This document shows, one piece after another, positions 33,784 through 42,468 of a stretch of 64,000 nucleotides of DNA (the stretch's first letter is position 1; every line of letters begins with the position of its first letter). The stretch comes from Flavonifractor sp963557075 (GTDB taxonomy: Bacteria; Bacillota; Clostridia; Oscillospirales; Oscillospiraceae), in assembly GCA_963557075.1 (NCBI GenBank), contig CAUWDA010000008.1, positions 1 through 64,000 on the forward strand, given 5' to 3'. The notes beneath the pieces are model-generated. The model was not told the DNA's origin, made no database searches, and saw only the letters and a list, made by a program, of their open reading frames with translations. Position numbers and translations under genes: made by a program.

Positions 33784-33840
33784 GCCTCCTTTTGTGGTTC
33801 ACAGGAGTGAATTATACCACAAAAGGAGGCGATAGTCGAG
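33784..33840 (-). promoter_or_regulatory. 15-base inverted repeat spanning promoter and ribosome site of the GTPase-NYN gene
   Basis: GCCTCCTTTTGTGGT (33784-33798) and ACCACAAAAGGAGGC (33826-33840) are perfect complements. On the minus strand the downstream arm holds the AAAGGAGG ribosome site and the upstream arm lies in the promoter spacer. A message started at the local promoter lacks the upstream arm. A read-through message from lysA would fold and hide the ribosome site. The stem could also end lysA transcription. Confidence 0.7.
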
Positions 33841-33849
33841 ACAGGCCCG
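33821..33849 (-). promoter_or_regulatory. Promoter of the GTPase-NYN gene
   Basis: Minus-strand TCGACT (33844-33849), 17-base spacer, TATAAT (33821-33826). Expected start near 33814, giving a leader of about 36 bases. Confidence 0.65.
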
Positions 33850-33860
33850 GCAGAATGGGC

Positions 33861-35159
33861 CTACAGGTCGTTGCGGCACAGGTCCTCCAGGGATTCCCGG
33901 CGGACCGCCACATAGGACTCGCTCCCGCCCCGGAGCATCACGACAGGGGGCCGGGGCAGGCGGTTGTAGTTGGAGGCCATGGAGTAGTTGTACGCGCCGG
34001 TGGTACACACCGCCAGGATATCCCCCCGGCTCACGCTGCCGGGCAGCATCACGCCCTCCTGGATGATGTCGCCGCTCTCGCAGCAGCGGCCCACCACCGA
34101 GCAGGGGAAGTCTGCGGGCTCGTCCATTTTGGAGGCCAAAAGGCAGGTGTAGCCGGCCCCGTACAGGGCGAACCGGGGGTTGTCCGGCATGCCGCCGTCA
34201 ACGGATACATAGTTTTTGTAGCCGGGGATCCGCTTGACCGTACCCACGGTGTACAGCGTCATCCCGGCGTCCCCCACAATGCTGCGGCCGGGCTCCATGT
34301 GGATCTCCGGCATTTCCAGCTCCAGGCGGGCACAGGCCCCGCGGACGGCTTCGGCCACTGCCCCCACCTTGGCGTCCACATCCAGATAGGGGTCCGACTC
34401 CACATAGCGCACCCCGTAGCCGCCGCCCAGGTCCAGCTGCCGGGTCGTATAACCGTGCCTGCGCTTCATCTCGGCGGCAAACTCCAGCATGATGACGGCC
34501 GCCCTCTCAAAGACGTCTTCCGCAAAGACCTGGGAGCCCACATGGCAGTGGAAGCCCACCAGCTCCACATGGGGCTGCGCCAGGGTAAAGAGGGCGATCT
34601 CCTCCGCCTGGCCCGTCTCGATGGCGCTGCCGAATTTGGAGTCCACCTTTCCGGTGGAGACGGCCTCATAGGTATGGGGGTCGATGCCGGGGGTCAGGCG
34701 GAGCAGCACCTTCTGCCGGATGCCCCGGCGGGCGGCCTCCGCCTCGATGGCGCGGATCTCCTCCGCATTGTCGGCCACAAAATAGCCGATCCCCTGGTCC
34801 ATGCTGTAGCGGATGTCCTCGTCGGTCTTATTGTTGCTGTGGAAATAGGCCTGGCTCAGGTCGCAGCCCGCCCGGAGGGCAGTATAGATCTCTCCGGCAG
34901 ACACCACGTCGATGCCCATGCCCTCCTTCCCCATGATCTCATAGATGCGCTTGAAGGAGCTGGCCTTGCTGGCGTACAGGGGGCGGGCATTGGGGCCGAA
35001 GTGTTTTCGGAAGGCCGCTGTGTACCGGCGGCAGTTCTCCCGTATCCTGTCCTCGTCCATCAGGTACAGCGGAGTCCCGTATTGCCGGGCCAGAGCCGTG
35101 GTATCCTGTCCGGCAAAAAACAGCCGGCCGTCCTGAACGGTGATGTTGTCACAGAGCAT
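33861..35159 (-). CDS. lysA: Diaminopimelate decarboxylase
   Basis: Last step of lysine synthesis: meso-diaminopimelate to lysine and CO2. The 432-residue PLP enzyme (alanine racemase-like barrel) has the PLP lysine Lys65 in LYASKASSFK and HCHVGSQ. The glycine-rich GGGYGVRY, MEPGRSIVGDAG and the active-site CCESGD are also present. GGAAGG lies before the ATG at 35159; the frame upstream is not protein-like. It follows dapF in the same direction with 125 bases between, so the last two lysine steps are grouped. Confidence 0.95.
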   Translation of the reverse strand: MLCDNITVQDGRLFFAGQDTTALARQYGTPLYLMDEDRIRENCRRYTAAFRKHFGPNARPLYASKASSFKRIYEIMGKEGMGIDVVSAGEIYTALRAGCDLSQAYFHSNNKTDEDIRYSMDQGIGYFVADNAEEIRAIEAEAARRGIRQKVLLRLTPGIDPHTYEAVSTGKVDSKFGSAIETGQAEEIALFTLAQPHVELVGFHCHVGSQVFAEDVFERAAVIMLEFAAEMKRRHGYTTRQLDLGGGYGVRYVESDPYLDVDAKVGAVAEAVRGACARLELEMPEIHMEPGRSIVGDAGMTLYTVGTVKRIPGYKNYVSVDGGMPDNPRFALYGAGYTCLLASKMDEPADFPCSVVGRCCESGDIIQEGVMLPGSVSRGDILAVCTTGAYNYSMASNYNRLPRPPVVMLRGGSESYVAVRRESLEDLCRNDL

Positions 35160-35284
35160 GGTGGTCCTTCCTTTCTGTCGCCCGTCGGCGGGGGACGGGG
35201 TAGGCCCATCGCCCTTCCCCGCCCTGCTCACAAGCTATCTTACACCAAACCCTGCGGGTTGGGAAGGGCCTTGGCAGACATCTC

Positions 35285-36124
35285 TCAGACAGGCAGCTCC
35301 TCCCCGGCGACCTCCCCCTTTGCCACGATATGGGCAGGCCCGGTGAGGAACAGGCGCTCCACCGCCCCGCCCCGGCATTCCACATCCACCACCAGCTCCC
35401 CGCCGGTCATCTGCACCCGGACGCCCCGCCCGCTGACCACGCCCCGCAGGGTGAGTACAGCGGCCACAGAGCCGGTCCCGGTGCCGCAGGCCCAGGTGAA
35501 GTCCTCCACCCCCCGCTCGTAGGTCCGCTCCCAGATCCTGCCCGGCCCCTCCACCTCGTAAAAGTTGACGTTTGCCCCTTTGGGAAAGGCGGGGTGAGCG
35601 CGCAGCTTCCGGCCCAGCGCCAGGAGTTCCCCCTCCGGGCGGCTCCGCAGTCCGGAGAGGGGGACCACCGCGTGGGGCAGGCCGGGCTCCCCCAGCTCCA
35701 CATAGGAGCAGGGATAGGTATGGCCGTCCACTGTGACCGGGTGATCCAGCCGGAGCGTGGTGGGCCGGTTGAGCTCGACCCGGTACTCCCGTTGAGAGAT
35801 GCGCTCCCCTGTGACCCGTCCGGCGGTGGTCTCCACCCGCTGGGTCGCACCGGCCAGGCCGGTCTCATAGCCGTACCGGCAGATGCACCTGGCCCCGTTG
35901 CCGCACATCTCCCCCACGCTGCCGTCTGCATTGTAAAAGCGCATCCGGTAATCCCCGCCCTTCTCCGGCTTCTCCACCACCATCAGGCCGTCCGCCCCGA
36001 TGGAGAACCGCCTCCGGCACAGCTGCCGGGCCAGCGCCGGAAACCGCTCCGCCGGAAGTCCCTCCACCATGTTGTTGAGAATGATAAAGTCGTTGCCTGC
36101 GCCATTCATCTTCCAGAACTGCAT
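35285..36124 (-). CDS. dapF: Diaminopimelate epimerase
   Basis: Converts LL-diaminopimelate to the meso form used in peptidoglycan and for lysine. The 279 residues have the two catalytic cysteines in EMCGNGARC (Cys74) and WACGTGTGS (Cys213). The N-terminus MQFWKMNGAGNDFIILNN is typical of the family. The start at 36124 is chosen for this conserved beginning; the ribosome site (AAGGGG) is modest. First gene of the dapF-lysA pair. The meso-DAP produced also feeds the cell-wall genes next door at 36-46 kb. Confidence 0.95.
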   Translation of the reverse strand: MQFWKMNGAGNDFIILNNMVEGLPAERFPALARQLCRRRFSIGADGLMVVEKPEKGGDYRMRFYNADGSVGEMCGNGARCICRYGYETGLAGATQRVETTAGRVTGERISQREYRVELNRPTTLRLDHPVTVDGHTYPCSYVELGEPGLPHAVVPLSGLRSRPEGELLALGRKLRAHPAFPKGANVNFYEVEGPGRIWERTYERGVEDFTWACGTGTGSVAAVLTLRGVVSGRGVRVQMTGGELVVDVECRGGAVERLFLTGPAHIVAKGEVAGEELPV

Positions 36125-36193
36125 AAAACACACCCCTTTGTCCTGTGACCGGTCTGCCCTCTCCAATATGTCTTATGCAGATCCCGTGCCGGG

Positions 36194-36331
36194 ATGCCCA
36201 AATCCGTTTTATTGGGGATATTCGACCAGGTGGAGTACAACATCGTCCGCGGGGACCGGCCGCAGGGCAGTGCGGAGCGGCAGTACTTCCCCGTCTATCG
36301 TGAGCTAGGCTGGGTCATCTCTCTGAAATAA
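36194..36331 (+). pseudogene. Short ORF of 45 codons, probable C-terminal gene fragment
   Basis: Plus-strand frame with protein-like sequence (FDQVEYNIVRGDRPQG, then RQYFPVYRELGWVISLK) running into a stop and then a strong terminator. There is no ribosome site before the ATG. Being followed by a terminator suggests it is the tail of a once longer gene, whose upstream part was lost next to dapF. I do not recognise the family. Confidence 0.4.
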
Positions 36332-36335
36332 CCTG

Positions 36336-36376
36336 AAAATGCCGGAGGACGCACAGGGCAGTCCTCCGGCATTTTT
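36336..36376. terminator. Bidirectional terminator after the amylase-like gene
   Basis: 15-base stem AAAATGCCGGAGGAC with complement, T-runs on both strands. It ends the long minus-strand cell-envelope cluster and also the short plus-strand ORF. Confidence 0.85.
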
Positions 36377-36379
36377 GCG

Positions 36380-38221
36380 TTATTCCGGTTTATAGGGGGT
36401 GAGCAGCCAGCCGGTCATGGGGGGCAGCGCCACCTGTCCGGCGGGCAGTTCCATGCCGGTCATCCAGTCCCTGGCCTGCCAGGGCAGGGTGATGAGGGCC
36501 GGCTCCTTGCCGGTGTTGACGGCGGTGAGGACCGGCACGTCCTCCCCCTCCCGCAGAAAGGCCAGCAGCCGCCCCTCCGCGTTCTGCCACCGGAGGCTCC
36601 CCCGCCGCAGGGCGGCCAGCTCCCGGCGGGCCTTTCCCAGGCGGGTATACCAGCGGCAGAGCACATCGTCGGTCATCTCCCAGCGGTAAGTCCGGCGGTT
36701 GAAGGGGTCCTCGAAGCCCTCGATCCCCGCCTCGTCCCCGTAGTAGATCATGGGAGAGCCGGGGAAGGCGAAGAGCACCAGCGCCCCCAGCATCAGCTTG
36801 GAGCGGCCCAGCAGGTACTGCTCCGGCGTGAGGAAATAGGAGGCCCGCCAGTCCTTGTCGTGGTCCTGGCCGTCCCCGCCGTAGCCCAGCAGGGTGAGGA
36901 TCCGGGGGGTGTCGTGGGTGCCCAGGAAATTCATGGCGGAGTGGAACGCGAAGGGGGGATAGTTCTCCCGCAGCGCCTCCATGGTATTTTTGAAGTGGAC
37001 AGCGTCGCCCCCCATCAGGTAGCCCAGCAGGCTGTTGCGGAAGGGGTAGTTCATCAGCCCGTCACAGTGGCCCCCCAGGATGTGCTTGCGGCGGACGCCG
37101 TAAGCCACCTTGGTGGAGCCGTCCTCCCACACCTCGCCGATGACCACGGCGTTGGGGTCGGTCTCCCGGGCGGCCTGATGGATCCCGTGCACAAAGTCGT
37201 CGGGCAGCTCGTCGGCCACGTCCAGCCGCCAGGCGTCCGCCCCCGCCCGCAGCCAGCGGCGGACGATGCTGTTCTCATCCCCAAAGATGTAGTCCCGGTA
37301 GGAGGGCTCGCCCTCGTTGACGGCGGGCAGGGAGTAGATGCCCCACCAGGAGTCGTACTGGTCCGGCCAGTGGGAGAAGTGATACCACTTGTAGTAGGGG
37401 CTGTCCTGAGACTGGCAGGCCCCGTTCTCCGGGTAGGAGCCGTCTCCGTTGAAGTAGCGGCTCACATAGCCCTGGTGGTTGAATACCCCGTCCAGCATGA
37501 CATGCATCCCCAGCTCGTGGGCGGCGGCGCACAAGTCCCGGAAATCCTCCTCCGTACCCAGCATGGGGTCGATCTTCTCATAGTCGCCGGTGCCGTAGCG
37601 GTGGTTCTCCGGGGCCTCGAAAATGGGGCAGAAGTAGATGGTCTCCACCCCCAGGTCGTGGAGGTAGGGCAGTTTTTCCATCACGCCCCGCAGGTCGCCG
37701 CCGAAGAAGTCCCGGTTGCGCACCTCTCCATTGGCGTCCGGCCGGTACTCCGGCTCCTCCCGCCAGCTGGTGTGGACGCTCCGGCCGCCGGGCATCCCGG
37801 TGGGGTCGGGCACCCGGGTACGGCGGAAGCGGTCGGGGAAGATCTGATAGGTGACCCCCTCCCCGAACCAGCTGGGCACCCGGTCCGTTCCGTCGTATAC
37901 CGTCAGCTGGTAAGGGCCCAGCTCCTCAGTCCGCCCGTCCGGAGCGGACAGGCGAAAGGAATACCAGATCAGGCCCACATGGTCCCCGGTGTCCAGCGCA
38001 GCCCGCAGCACATCCCGGTCCCCATCCACCCCGTCCCAGTCCATGGGCAGCTCCAGCCGCTGCTCCACCTGGGACTCAAAGTAGGCGATAAGCACCGCCT
38101 GGGAGAAGCCCTCTGACCGGAGGGGGCGCAGGGTCAGGGACACCCGAGTCCCTGCGGGCACCGCCCCGTAGGGCTGCTTATACCGGCTATCCCGGCTGTC
38201 AAACGTCATTGGGTCCAGCAA
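36380..38221 (-). CDS. Glycoside hydrolase family 13 protein (neopullulanase / cyclomaltodextrinase-like)
   Basis: Cytoplasmic alpha-glucan or maltooligosaccharide hydrolase; no signal peptide. The 613 residues have an N-terminal CBM34-like domain (1-115) and the catalytic barrel. DGVFNH is at 244-249, nucleophile Asp334 in WRLDVADE, acid/base Glu363 in GEVWED, and HD pair 436-437 in GTHDTPR. A beta-sandwich end follows. The best start is a TTG at 38221 with AGGGAG 8 bases upstream; the nearest ATG (38209) is too far from it. It begins 14 bases after the PBP2 stop, an odd partner for a cell-wall operon. Confidence 0.88.
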   Translation of the reverse strand: MLDPMTFDSRDSRYKQPYGAVPAGTRVSLTLRPLRSEGFSQAVLIAYFESQVEQRLELPMDWDGVDGDRDVLRAALDTGDHVGLIWYSFRLSAPDGRTEELGPYQLTVYDGTDRVPSWFGEGVTYQIFPDRFRRTRVPDPTGMPGGRSVHTSWREEPEYRPDANGEVRNRDFFGGDLRGVMEKLPYLHDLGVETIYFCPIFEAPENHRYGTGDYEKIDPMLGTEEDFRDLCAAAHELGMHVMLDGVFNHQGYVSRYFNGDGSYPENGACQSQDSPYYKWYHFSHWPDQYDSWWGIYSLPAVNEGEPSYRDYIFGDENSIVRRWLRAGADAWRLDVADELPDDFVHGIHQAARETDPNAVVIGEVWEDGSTKVAYGVRRKHILGGHCDGLMNYPFRNSLLGYLMGGDAVHFKNTMEALRENYPPFAFHSAMNFLGTHDTPRILTLLGYGGDGQDHDKDWRASYFLTPEQYLLGRSKLMLGALVLFAFPGSPMIYYGDEAGIEGFEDPFNRRTYRWEMTDDVLCRWYTRLGKARRELAALRRGSLRWQNAEGRLLAFLREGEDVPVLTAVNTGKEPALITLPWQARDWMTGMELPAGQVALPPMTGWLLTPYKPE

Positions 38222-38235
38222 TGCAAAAACTCCCT

Positions 38236-40407
38236 TCAGCGGATCAGCGTATTTTCGGTCCCTACCGATTCCATCGTATGCTCGCTGCCAAAGTAGTAGT
38301 TGACGATCTCCCCGGCGGCGCTGGCCAGGTTGCCGCCGGAGGCACCCCCCTCCACCACCATGGAGAGTACGATCTCCGGATCGTCGTAGGGGGCAAAGAG
38401 GACGAACACGGCGTTGGCGTTCTGGTCGGCGGACACCTGAGCGGAGCCGGTCTTGGCGCCCACCTCCACCGCCAGATCGCTCAGGTACTGGTCTACGGTG
38501 CTCTCCTCGTCGTTGGCCACCTTCCACATGCCCTGCTTCACCGCCTCCACCCAGGCGGGGTCCAGGTCCAGCTTCTCTACCGGCTGGGCCTCATACTCGT
38601 ATACTGTCCGGGTGAAATCCCCGGATTTGAAGGCCTTGAGCAGGTGGGTCTCATAGCGGTTGCCCCCGTTGACCAGGGTGGCGATGTAGTTGGACAGCTG
38701 GAGCATGGTGATCTTGGTGTTGTCCTGACCAATGGCGGCGGAGAGCAGGTTGCCGCCGTACCACTCCTGGTTCAGCATTTTGCTGGTCTCAGGACCGGCC
38801 ACATAGCCCGTCTCCTCGGCCAGCTCCAGGCCGGTCTTCTGGCCCAGTCCGAACCGGCGGGCGTACTCGTCGATCTTCTCGATGCCCAGCCGGTGGCCCA
38901 GGGTGTAAAAATAGATGTTGCAGGAATCCCGCAGGGCGTCGGCCATGTTCTCCCAGCCGTGGGTACCCCGGTACTGGCGGTAGATCCAGCACTGAGGATG
39001 GTAGTCGCCGTAGGGGTAGTGCTCCTCCTCCGGCAACTGAAGGTAACCGGTGTCCTCCAGCTTTTCCGTAGGAGTCACCAGCCCCTCCTCCAGGGCCGCG
39101 ATGGCCACCAGGGGCTTGAAGGTGGAGCCGGGGTAGTAGATCTCGCTGGTGGCCCGGTTGGTAAAGGGCTTGCGGGGATCGTTGACCACCTTTTGATAGG
39201 CCTCGGTATTGCTGTATACCTGGGACAGGTCATAGGTGGGATAGGACGCCATGGCCAGGATCCCCCCGTCGTTGACGCTCTGCACCACGATGGCCCCTTT
39301 TTCCTTGGTGTCGGCCAGGCTCTCGATGGTATCGGCCAGCACCTGCTCCACCTTCTCCTGGAGGCGCAGGTCCAGCGTAAGGATCCCATGGTTGCCCGGC
39401 TCCGGCTCCATGGGTTCGCCGGTCTGGCTGTCCACCTTCCAGCTCTCACCCACCACCTTGCCGCTGGTGGACATCTCCTGGATCAAGGTGCCGGACTTAC
39501 CCCGCAGGTAATCTTCAAAGGCATATTCCAGCCCGTCGATACCCACCGAGTCGTTCATATTGTAGCCCTTGTCCTTATAGGCGTCCCAGTTCTGGATGGA
39601 GCCCACCCGGCCCAGCAGGTGGGCGGCGCTGGCAGTGTTGTACTGCCGGACGGTGGTGGCCGAGATATTTACGCCCACAAGTCCCCGCTCCTTGATGGCG
39701 GAGATCACGTTGATGTCCACATCCCGGGCGAAAATATACTCGGTCTGCTTCACATCCCGGCTGCGGAGGTTGAGCTCGTAGAGCACCCCGATGAGGGCCC
39801 GGGCATCGGCATCGGACACCGACTCGTCAATGAGGAAGTACTGCCGCAGGCCGTCGATGACCTCCCCGGCGGTAAGCCCCTCCCCCAGGTCGGCCGGACC
39901 GGAGGCCGCGGCCAGGTCGTCACTGCGCCAGCGGCCCGGCAGAATGCCGGTGCCCAGGGGCAGCTTATCCAGCAGGCTCCCCAGATAGGTGAATTTCAAG
40001 GCCCCCTCGCCGTTGACATAGACCAGCGGGGTGTCGCTGGTATATGCAAAGGGCGTCTCCCCGGAGATGGGCAGCGTATCCTCCCACACCAGACCGTTGT
40101 CCCGACAGATCTGAATGAGCTCCAGCAGATTGGCGTTGCGCTTCGCCTCCGCCCCCATGAGGGAGGCGTTGAGGGTGATCTCATAGGTGGCGCGGTTGCT
40201 CACCAGGGACCGGCCATACCGGTCCAGCAGCTCCCCCCGGGCGGCCTCCACCGTCACCGTGTTGGAGATCTTCACCGTTGAGGCGGCCCGGTATTCGTCT
40301 CCCTTGATCACCTGCAAGTGAAACAGGGCGGCCGCAAAGCTCACCAGCAGCGCCAGCAGCACCAGGGCCACTATGGCAGTTCGGATATGAAACTGTTTCC
40401 CTTCCAC
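38236..40407 (-). CDS. mrdA: Penicillin-binding protein 2 (elongation transpeptidase)
   Basis: Class B PBP that cross-links peptidoglycan during side-wall growth, working with MreC, MreD and RodA. The 723 residues have one N-terminal membrane anchor (11-32) and a dimerisation domain (55-330). The transpeptidase has STFK (Ser428-Lys431), SCN (495-497) and KTG (652-654). The start is GTG at 40407 with GGAAGGAG 9 bases upstream. It follows mreC-mreD, with a DUF6056 gene in between, which fits the elongasome role. RodA and MreB are not in the window. Confidence 0.93.
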   Translation of the reverse strand: MEGKQFHIRTAIVALVLLALLVSFAAALFHLQVIKGDEYRAASTVKISNTVTVEAARGELLDRYGRSLVSNRATYEITLNASLMGAEAKRNANLLELIQICRDNGLVWEDTLPISGETPFAYTSDTPLVYVNGEGALKFTYLGSLLDKLPLGTGILPGRWRSDDLAAASGPADLGEGLTAGEVIDGLRQYFLIDESVSDADARALIGVLYELNLRSRDVKQTEYIFARDVDINVISAIKERGLVGVNISATTVRQYNTASAAHLLGRVGSIQNWDAYKDKGYNMNDSVGIDGLEYAFEDYLRGKSGTLIQEMSTSGKVVGESWKVDSQTGEPMEPEPGNHGILTLDLRLQEKVEQVLADTIESLADTKEKGAIVVQSVNDGGILAMASYPTYDLSQVYSNTEAYQKVVNDPRKPFTNRATSEIYYPGSTFKPLVAIAALEEGLVTPTEKLEDTGYLQLPEEEHYPYGDYHPQCWIYRQYRGTHGWENMADALRDSCNIYFYTLGHRLGIEKIDEYARRFGLGQKTGLELAEETGYVAGPETSKMLNQEWYGGNLLSAAIGQDNTKITMLQLSNYIATLVNGGNRYETHLLKAFKSGDFTRTVYEYEAQPVEKLDLDPAWVEAVKQGMWKVANDEESTVDQYLSDLAVEVGAKTGSAQVSADQNANAVFVLFAPYDDPEIVLSMVVEGGASGGNLASAAGEIVNYYFGSEHTMESVGTENTLIR

Positions 40408-40428
40408 GGTTCAGGTCTCCTTCCAGGG

Positions 40429-41898
40429 TCAGCGGTCCAGCGCTACAGTGTCCTTGTGATAAAAGCGGGTAATGGCCTGGTTGAGCCAGATCTTGGGGTC
40501 CGGATGCACATCCCCGTTGTAAAGCAGCTCCCGCAGATTGTCCGGCACATCCAGCGGCTCCAGCAGTACGTCCTCCACAGAGGGGTCCTCCAGCAGGGGC
40601 AGGCGCTCCATCTGCTGCTGCCAGTAATATTCGGCCGAGCCGTCTGTCAGCGCGGCAGCGGTCCTGGCAAAGGTGGTCTCCCCACCATAGCGGCCCTGGA
40701 CCATCACCGCCGCCAACAGGACCACCAGGACCGGCGCCGCCAGCCAGGTCAGCTCCGTACGCTTTACCCGTCCGGCAAACCGGGGCAGCACCGCCCGGCG
40801 GGCCCAGCCCAGCCAGTACCAAAAATTAGCCGCCGTCAACCAGAAAAAGGAGTAAAACACGATGCTCCGCAGCCGCTCCGGCCCGGCCTCCCCCAGGGCA
40901 TAGAAGTGGGGGGCGTTCTGGGCGGCGAAGAGGAGAAAACTGAGCAGAGTAAACAGCGGCGGCAGCGGAAAGCGAAACGCCGTCTTTTCCGTAAGGCTCC
41001 ACAGCAGGGGGATCATCAGCAGAAAAACCAGCAGGACAGGCCAGCTGAACCAGGCCTGCACATCGGTCCACGCCTGCGCAATGGAACGAAAAACGGCGTC
41101 TGCCGCACCGATGGGCGGCGTCACAGTGCCCTGCCGCACCTCGTTGCCGGGGGCGGCCATACTGATAAAAAAGCCGACGCACAGCAGCGCCGTGGGGAGC
41201 AGGGCGGGCAGGAATTTTCTCCGGTCCTTCCACAAAAACCACAGCAGGAACAGCCCGCACAGCAGCACCGACAGCAGCGCGGAGACGTAGTTGCTCCCCC
41301 CCACCATCAGGGCGGCCAGGGTGCCGGGAGCGACGGCCCACAGGATCTCCCGCCCGGTCCGGGCCAGCTTGAGGGCCACCATCCGCTCCACCATCAGCAG
41401 CATGATCCCATAGGTGAAGGTATAGTACACCGCCCCGTTCCACCAGTAGAAGGTGTCCTTGGGGGACGCTACGAACTGAATGGAGAGCAGCAGAAGGGGG
41501 GCCGCCAGAAAGACGGCCTGTCCCCAGGTCCCTCCCAAGGCCCGGCATACCAGGGTGTGGGCCAGCTTGAAGGTGCCGGCACACAGGGCGGCCAGCATCA
41601 CCAGCGGCGTCAGCCAGTAGAGGAAGGGAGAGAGGGCCAGCGGCGTCAGGGTCATCAGGCCCACCGCGGAAAAGGTGCCCTGCCATCCCTGATAGCAGCG
41701 CAGGATATAGGCCCAGCTGCCCACCAGCGGGGAGACGCCCCGACTCAGGGCCTCGTGGGTATACAGCGCGTAGCTGTAGTCGTCGGCGGAGGGCCAGTCG
41801 TACCGGCCCAGCAACAGGATCGGCACCAGACTGACCACCAGCAGCGCCAGCAGCAGAAAGGGGCCGTATTTTTTCCAAATGCGTAAACTTTGTTCCAT
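40429..41898 (-). CDS. DUF6056 polytopic membrane protein
   Basis: A 489-residue protein with about 11 membrane helices. The family mark DTFYWWNGAVYYTFTYG lies near the middle and WPSADDYSYALYTHEAL in the first outer loop. DUF6056 proteins resemble membrane glycosyltransferases of the GT-C type (acidic pair in the first loop), but no activity is established. The C-terminal tail (about 420-489) is soluble. It sits 18 bases after mreD and 21 before PBP2, so it is probably made with the elongasome and may modify or carry a wall polymer (inference). Confidence 0.78.
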   Translation of the reverse strand: MEQSLRIWKKYGPFLLLALLVVSLVPILLLGRYDWPSADDYSYALYTHEALSRGVSPLVGSWAYILRCYQGWQGTFSAVGLMTLTPLALSPFLYWLTPLVMLAALCAGTFKLAHTLVCRALGGTWGQAVFLAAPLLLLSIQFVASPKDTFYWWNGAVYYTFTYGIMLLMVERMVALKLARTGREILWAVAPGTLAALMVGGSNYVSALLSVLLCGLFLLWFLWKDRRKFLPALLPTALLCVGFFISMAAPGNEVRQGTVTPPIGAADAVFRSIAQAWTDVQAWFSWPVLLVFLLMIPLLWSLTEKTAFRFPLPPLFTLLSFLLFAAQNAPHFYALGEAGPERLRSIVFYSFFWLTAANFWYWLGWARRAVLPRFAGRVKRTELTWLAAPVLVVLLAAVMVQGRYGGETTFARTAAALTDGSAEYYWQQQMERLPLLEDPSVEDVLLEPLDVPDNLRELLYNGDVHPDPKIWLNQAITRFYHKDTVALDR

Positions 41899-41916
41899 TT
41901 CTCGCTTGTTCGTTCC

Positions 41917-42429
41917 TTAGAAAACCGTTTTTTTCGGCACCCGGTGGAAGACCCAGAGGAACAGGCCGTACACCGGAAAGACGAAAACCATGGACCAGGC
42001 GATCTCCCGCCCGGCCAGAGAGAGCATGGCGGGCAGGGCCGCCCGTCCGGCCACCAGCCACACCAGGACCCGCACCCCGTCGATGCACAGCAGGGCCAGC
42101 AGAGAGCACAGCAGGCAGCCCAGCAGATTCTGCCGCAGCACATACTGGGCCAGGGCCCCCGCGCCGATGCCCAGCAGGCACAGGCCCAGGGTCATGGACC
42201 CGTCCAGGTTAAAATACACCGCGTCGCACAAAATGCCCACACCCAGGCCGAAGCCGGCACCGGCCACGGTGCCCTCCAGCACTGCCACCGCGACAGCCGC
42301 CAGCGGAAGGAGCATGGGGGACACCCCGAAGAGGGGGACGCGGTTGAGCAGATAGACCTCGCAAAACCACACCGGCAGCAGGGCCAGGGCATATACGCCC
42401 CACTTGATCAAAAAGTCCCGTCTTGTCAC
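41917..42429 (-). CDS. mreD: Rod shape-determining protein MreD
   Basis: Membrane member of the elongasome. The 170 residues carry five or so helices with the MreD layout and DAVYFNLDGSMTLGLCLLGIGAGALAQYVLR in the middle. The start is GTG at 42429 with AAAGGAGG upstream. It lies 39 bases after mreC and before the DUF6056 gene. Recognised by position and hydropathy as much as by sequence, as is usual for MreD. Confidence 0.85.
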   Translation of the reverse strand: MTRRDFLIKWGVYALALLPVWFCEVYLLNRVPLFGVSPMLLPLAAVAVAVLEGTVAGAGFGLGVGILCDAVYFNLDGSMTLGLCLLGIGAGALAQYVLRQNLLGCLLCSLLALLCIDGVRVLVWLVAGRAALPAMLSLAGREIAWSMVFVFPVYGLFLWVFHRVPKKTVF

Positions 42430-42468
42430 AGGATCGGTGCCTCCTTTGGGCGCGGACCGGGCCGGCCG

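Noticed and set aside
31195..33810. Very long open frame (871 codons) on the plus strand opposite the GTPase-NYN gene
   Set aside because: A shadow caused by high GC at third positions; its translation is low-complexity (G, Q, H, L rich) and shows no domain. The same applies to the long antisense frames opposite gdpP, pflB, nifJ and the U32 gene.
38209..38527. Longer N-terminus for the GH13 enzyme starting near 38527
   Set aside because: That stretch lies inside the PBP2 gene in another frame and is not protein-like; the TTG at 38221 has the ribosome site.
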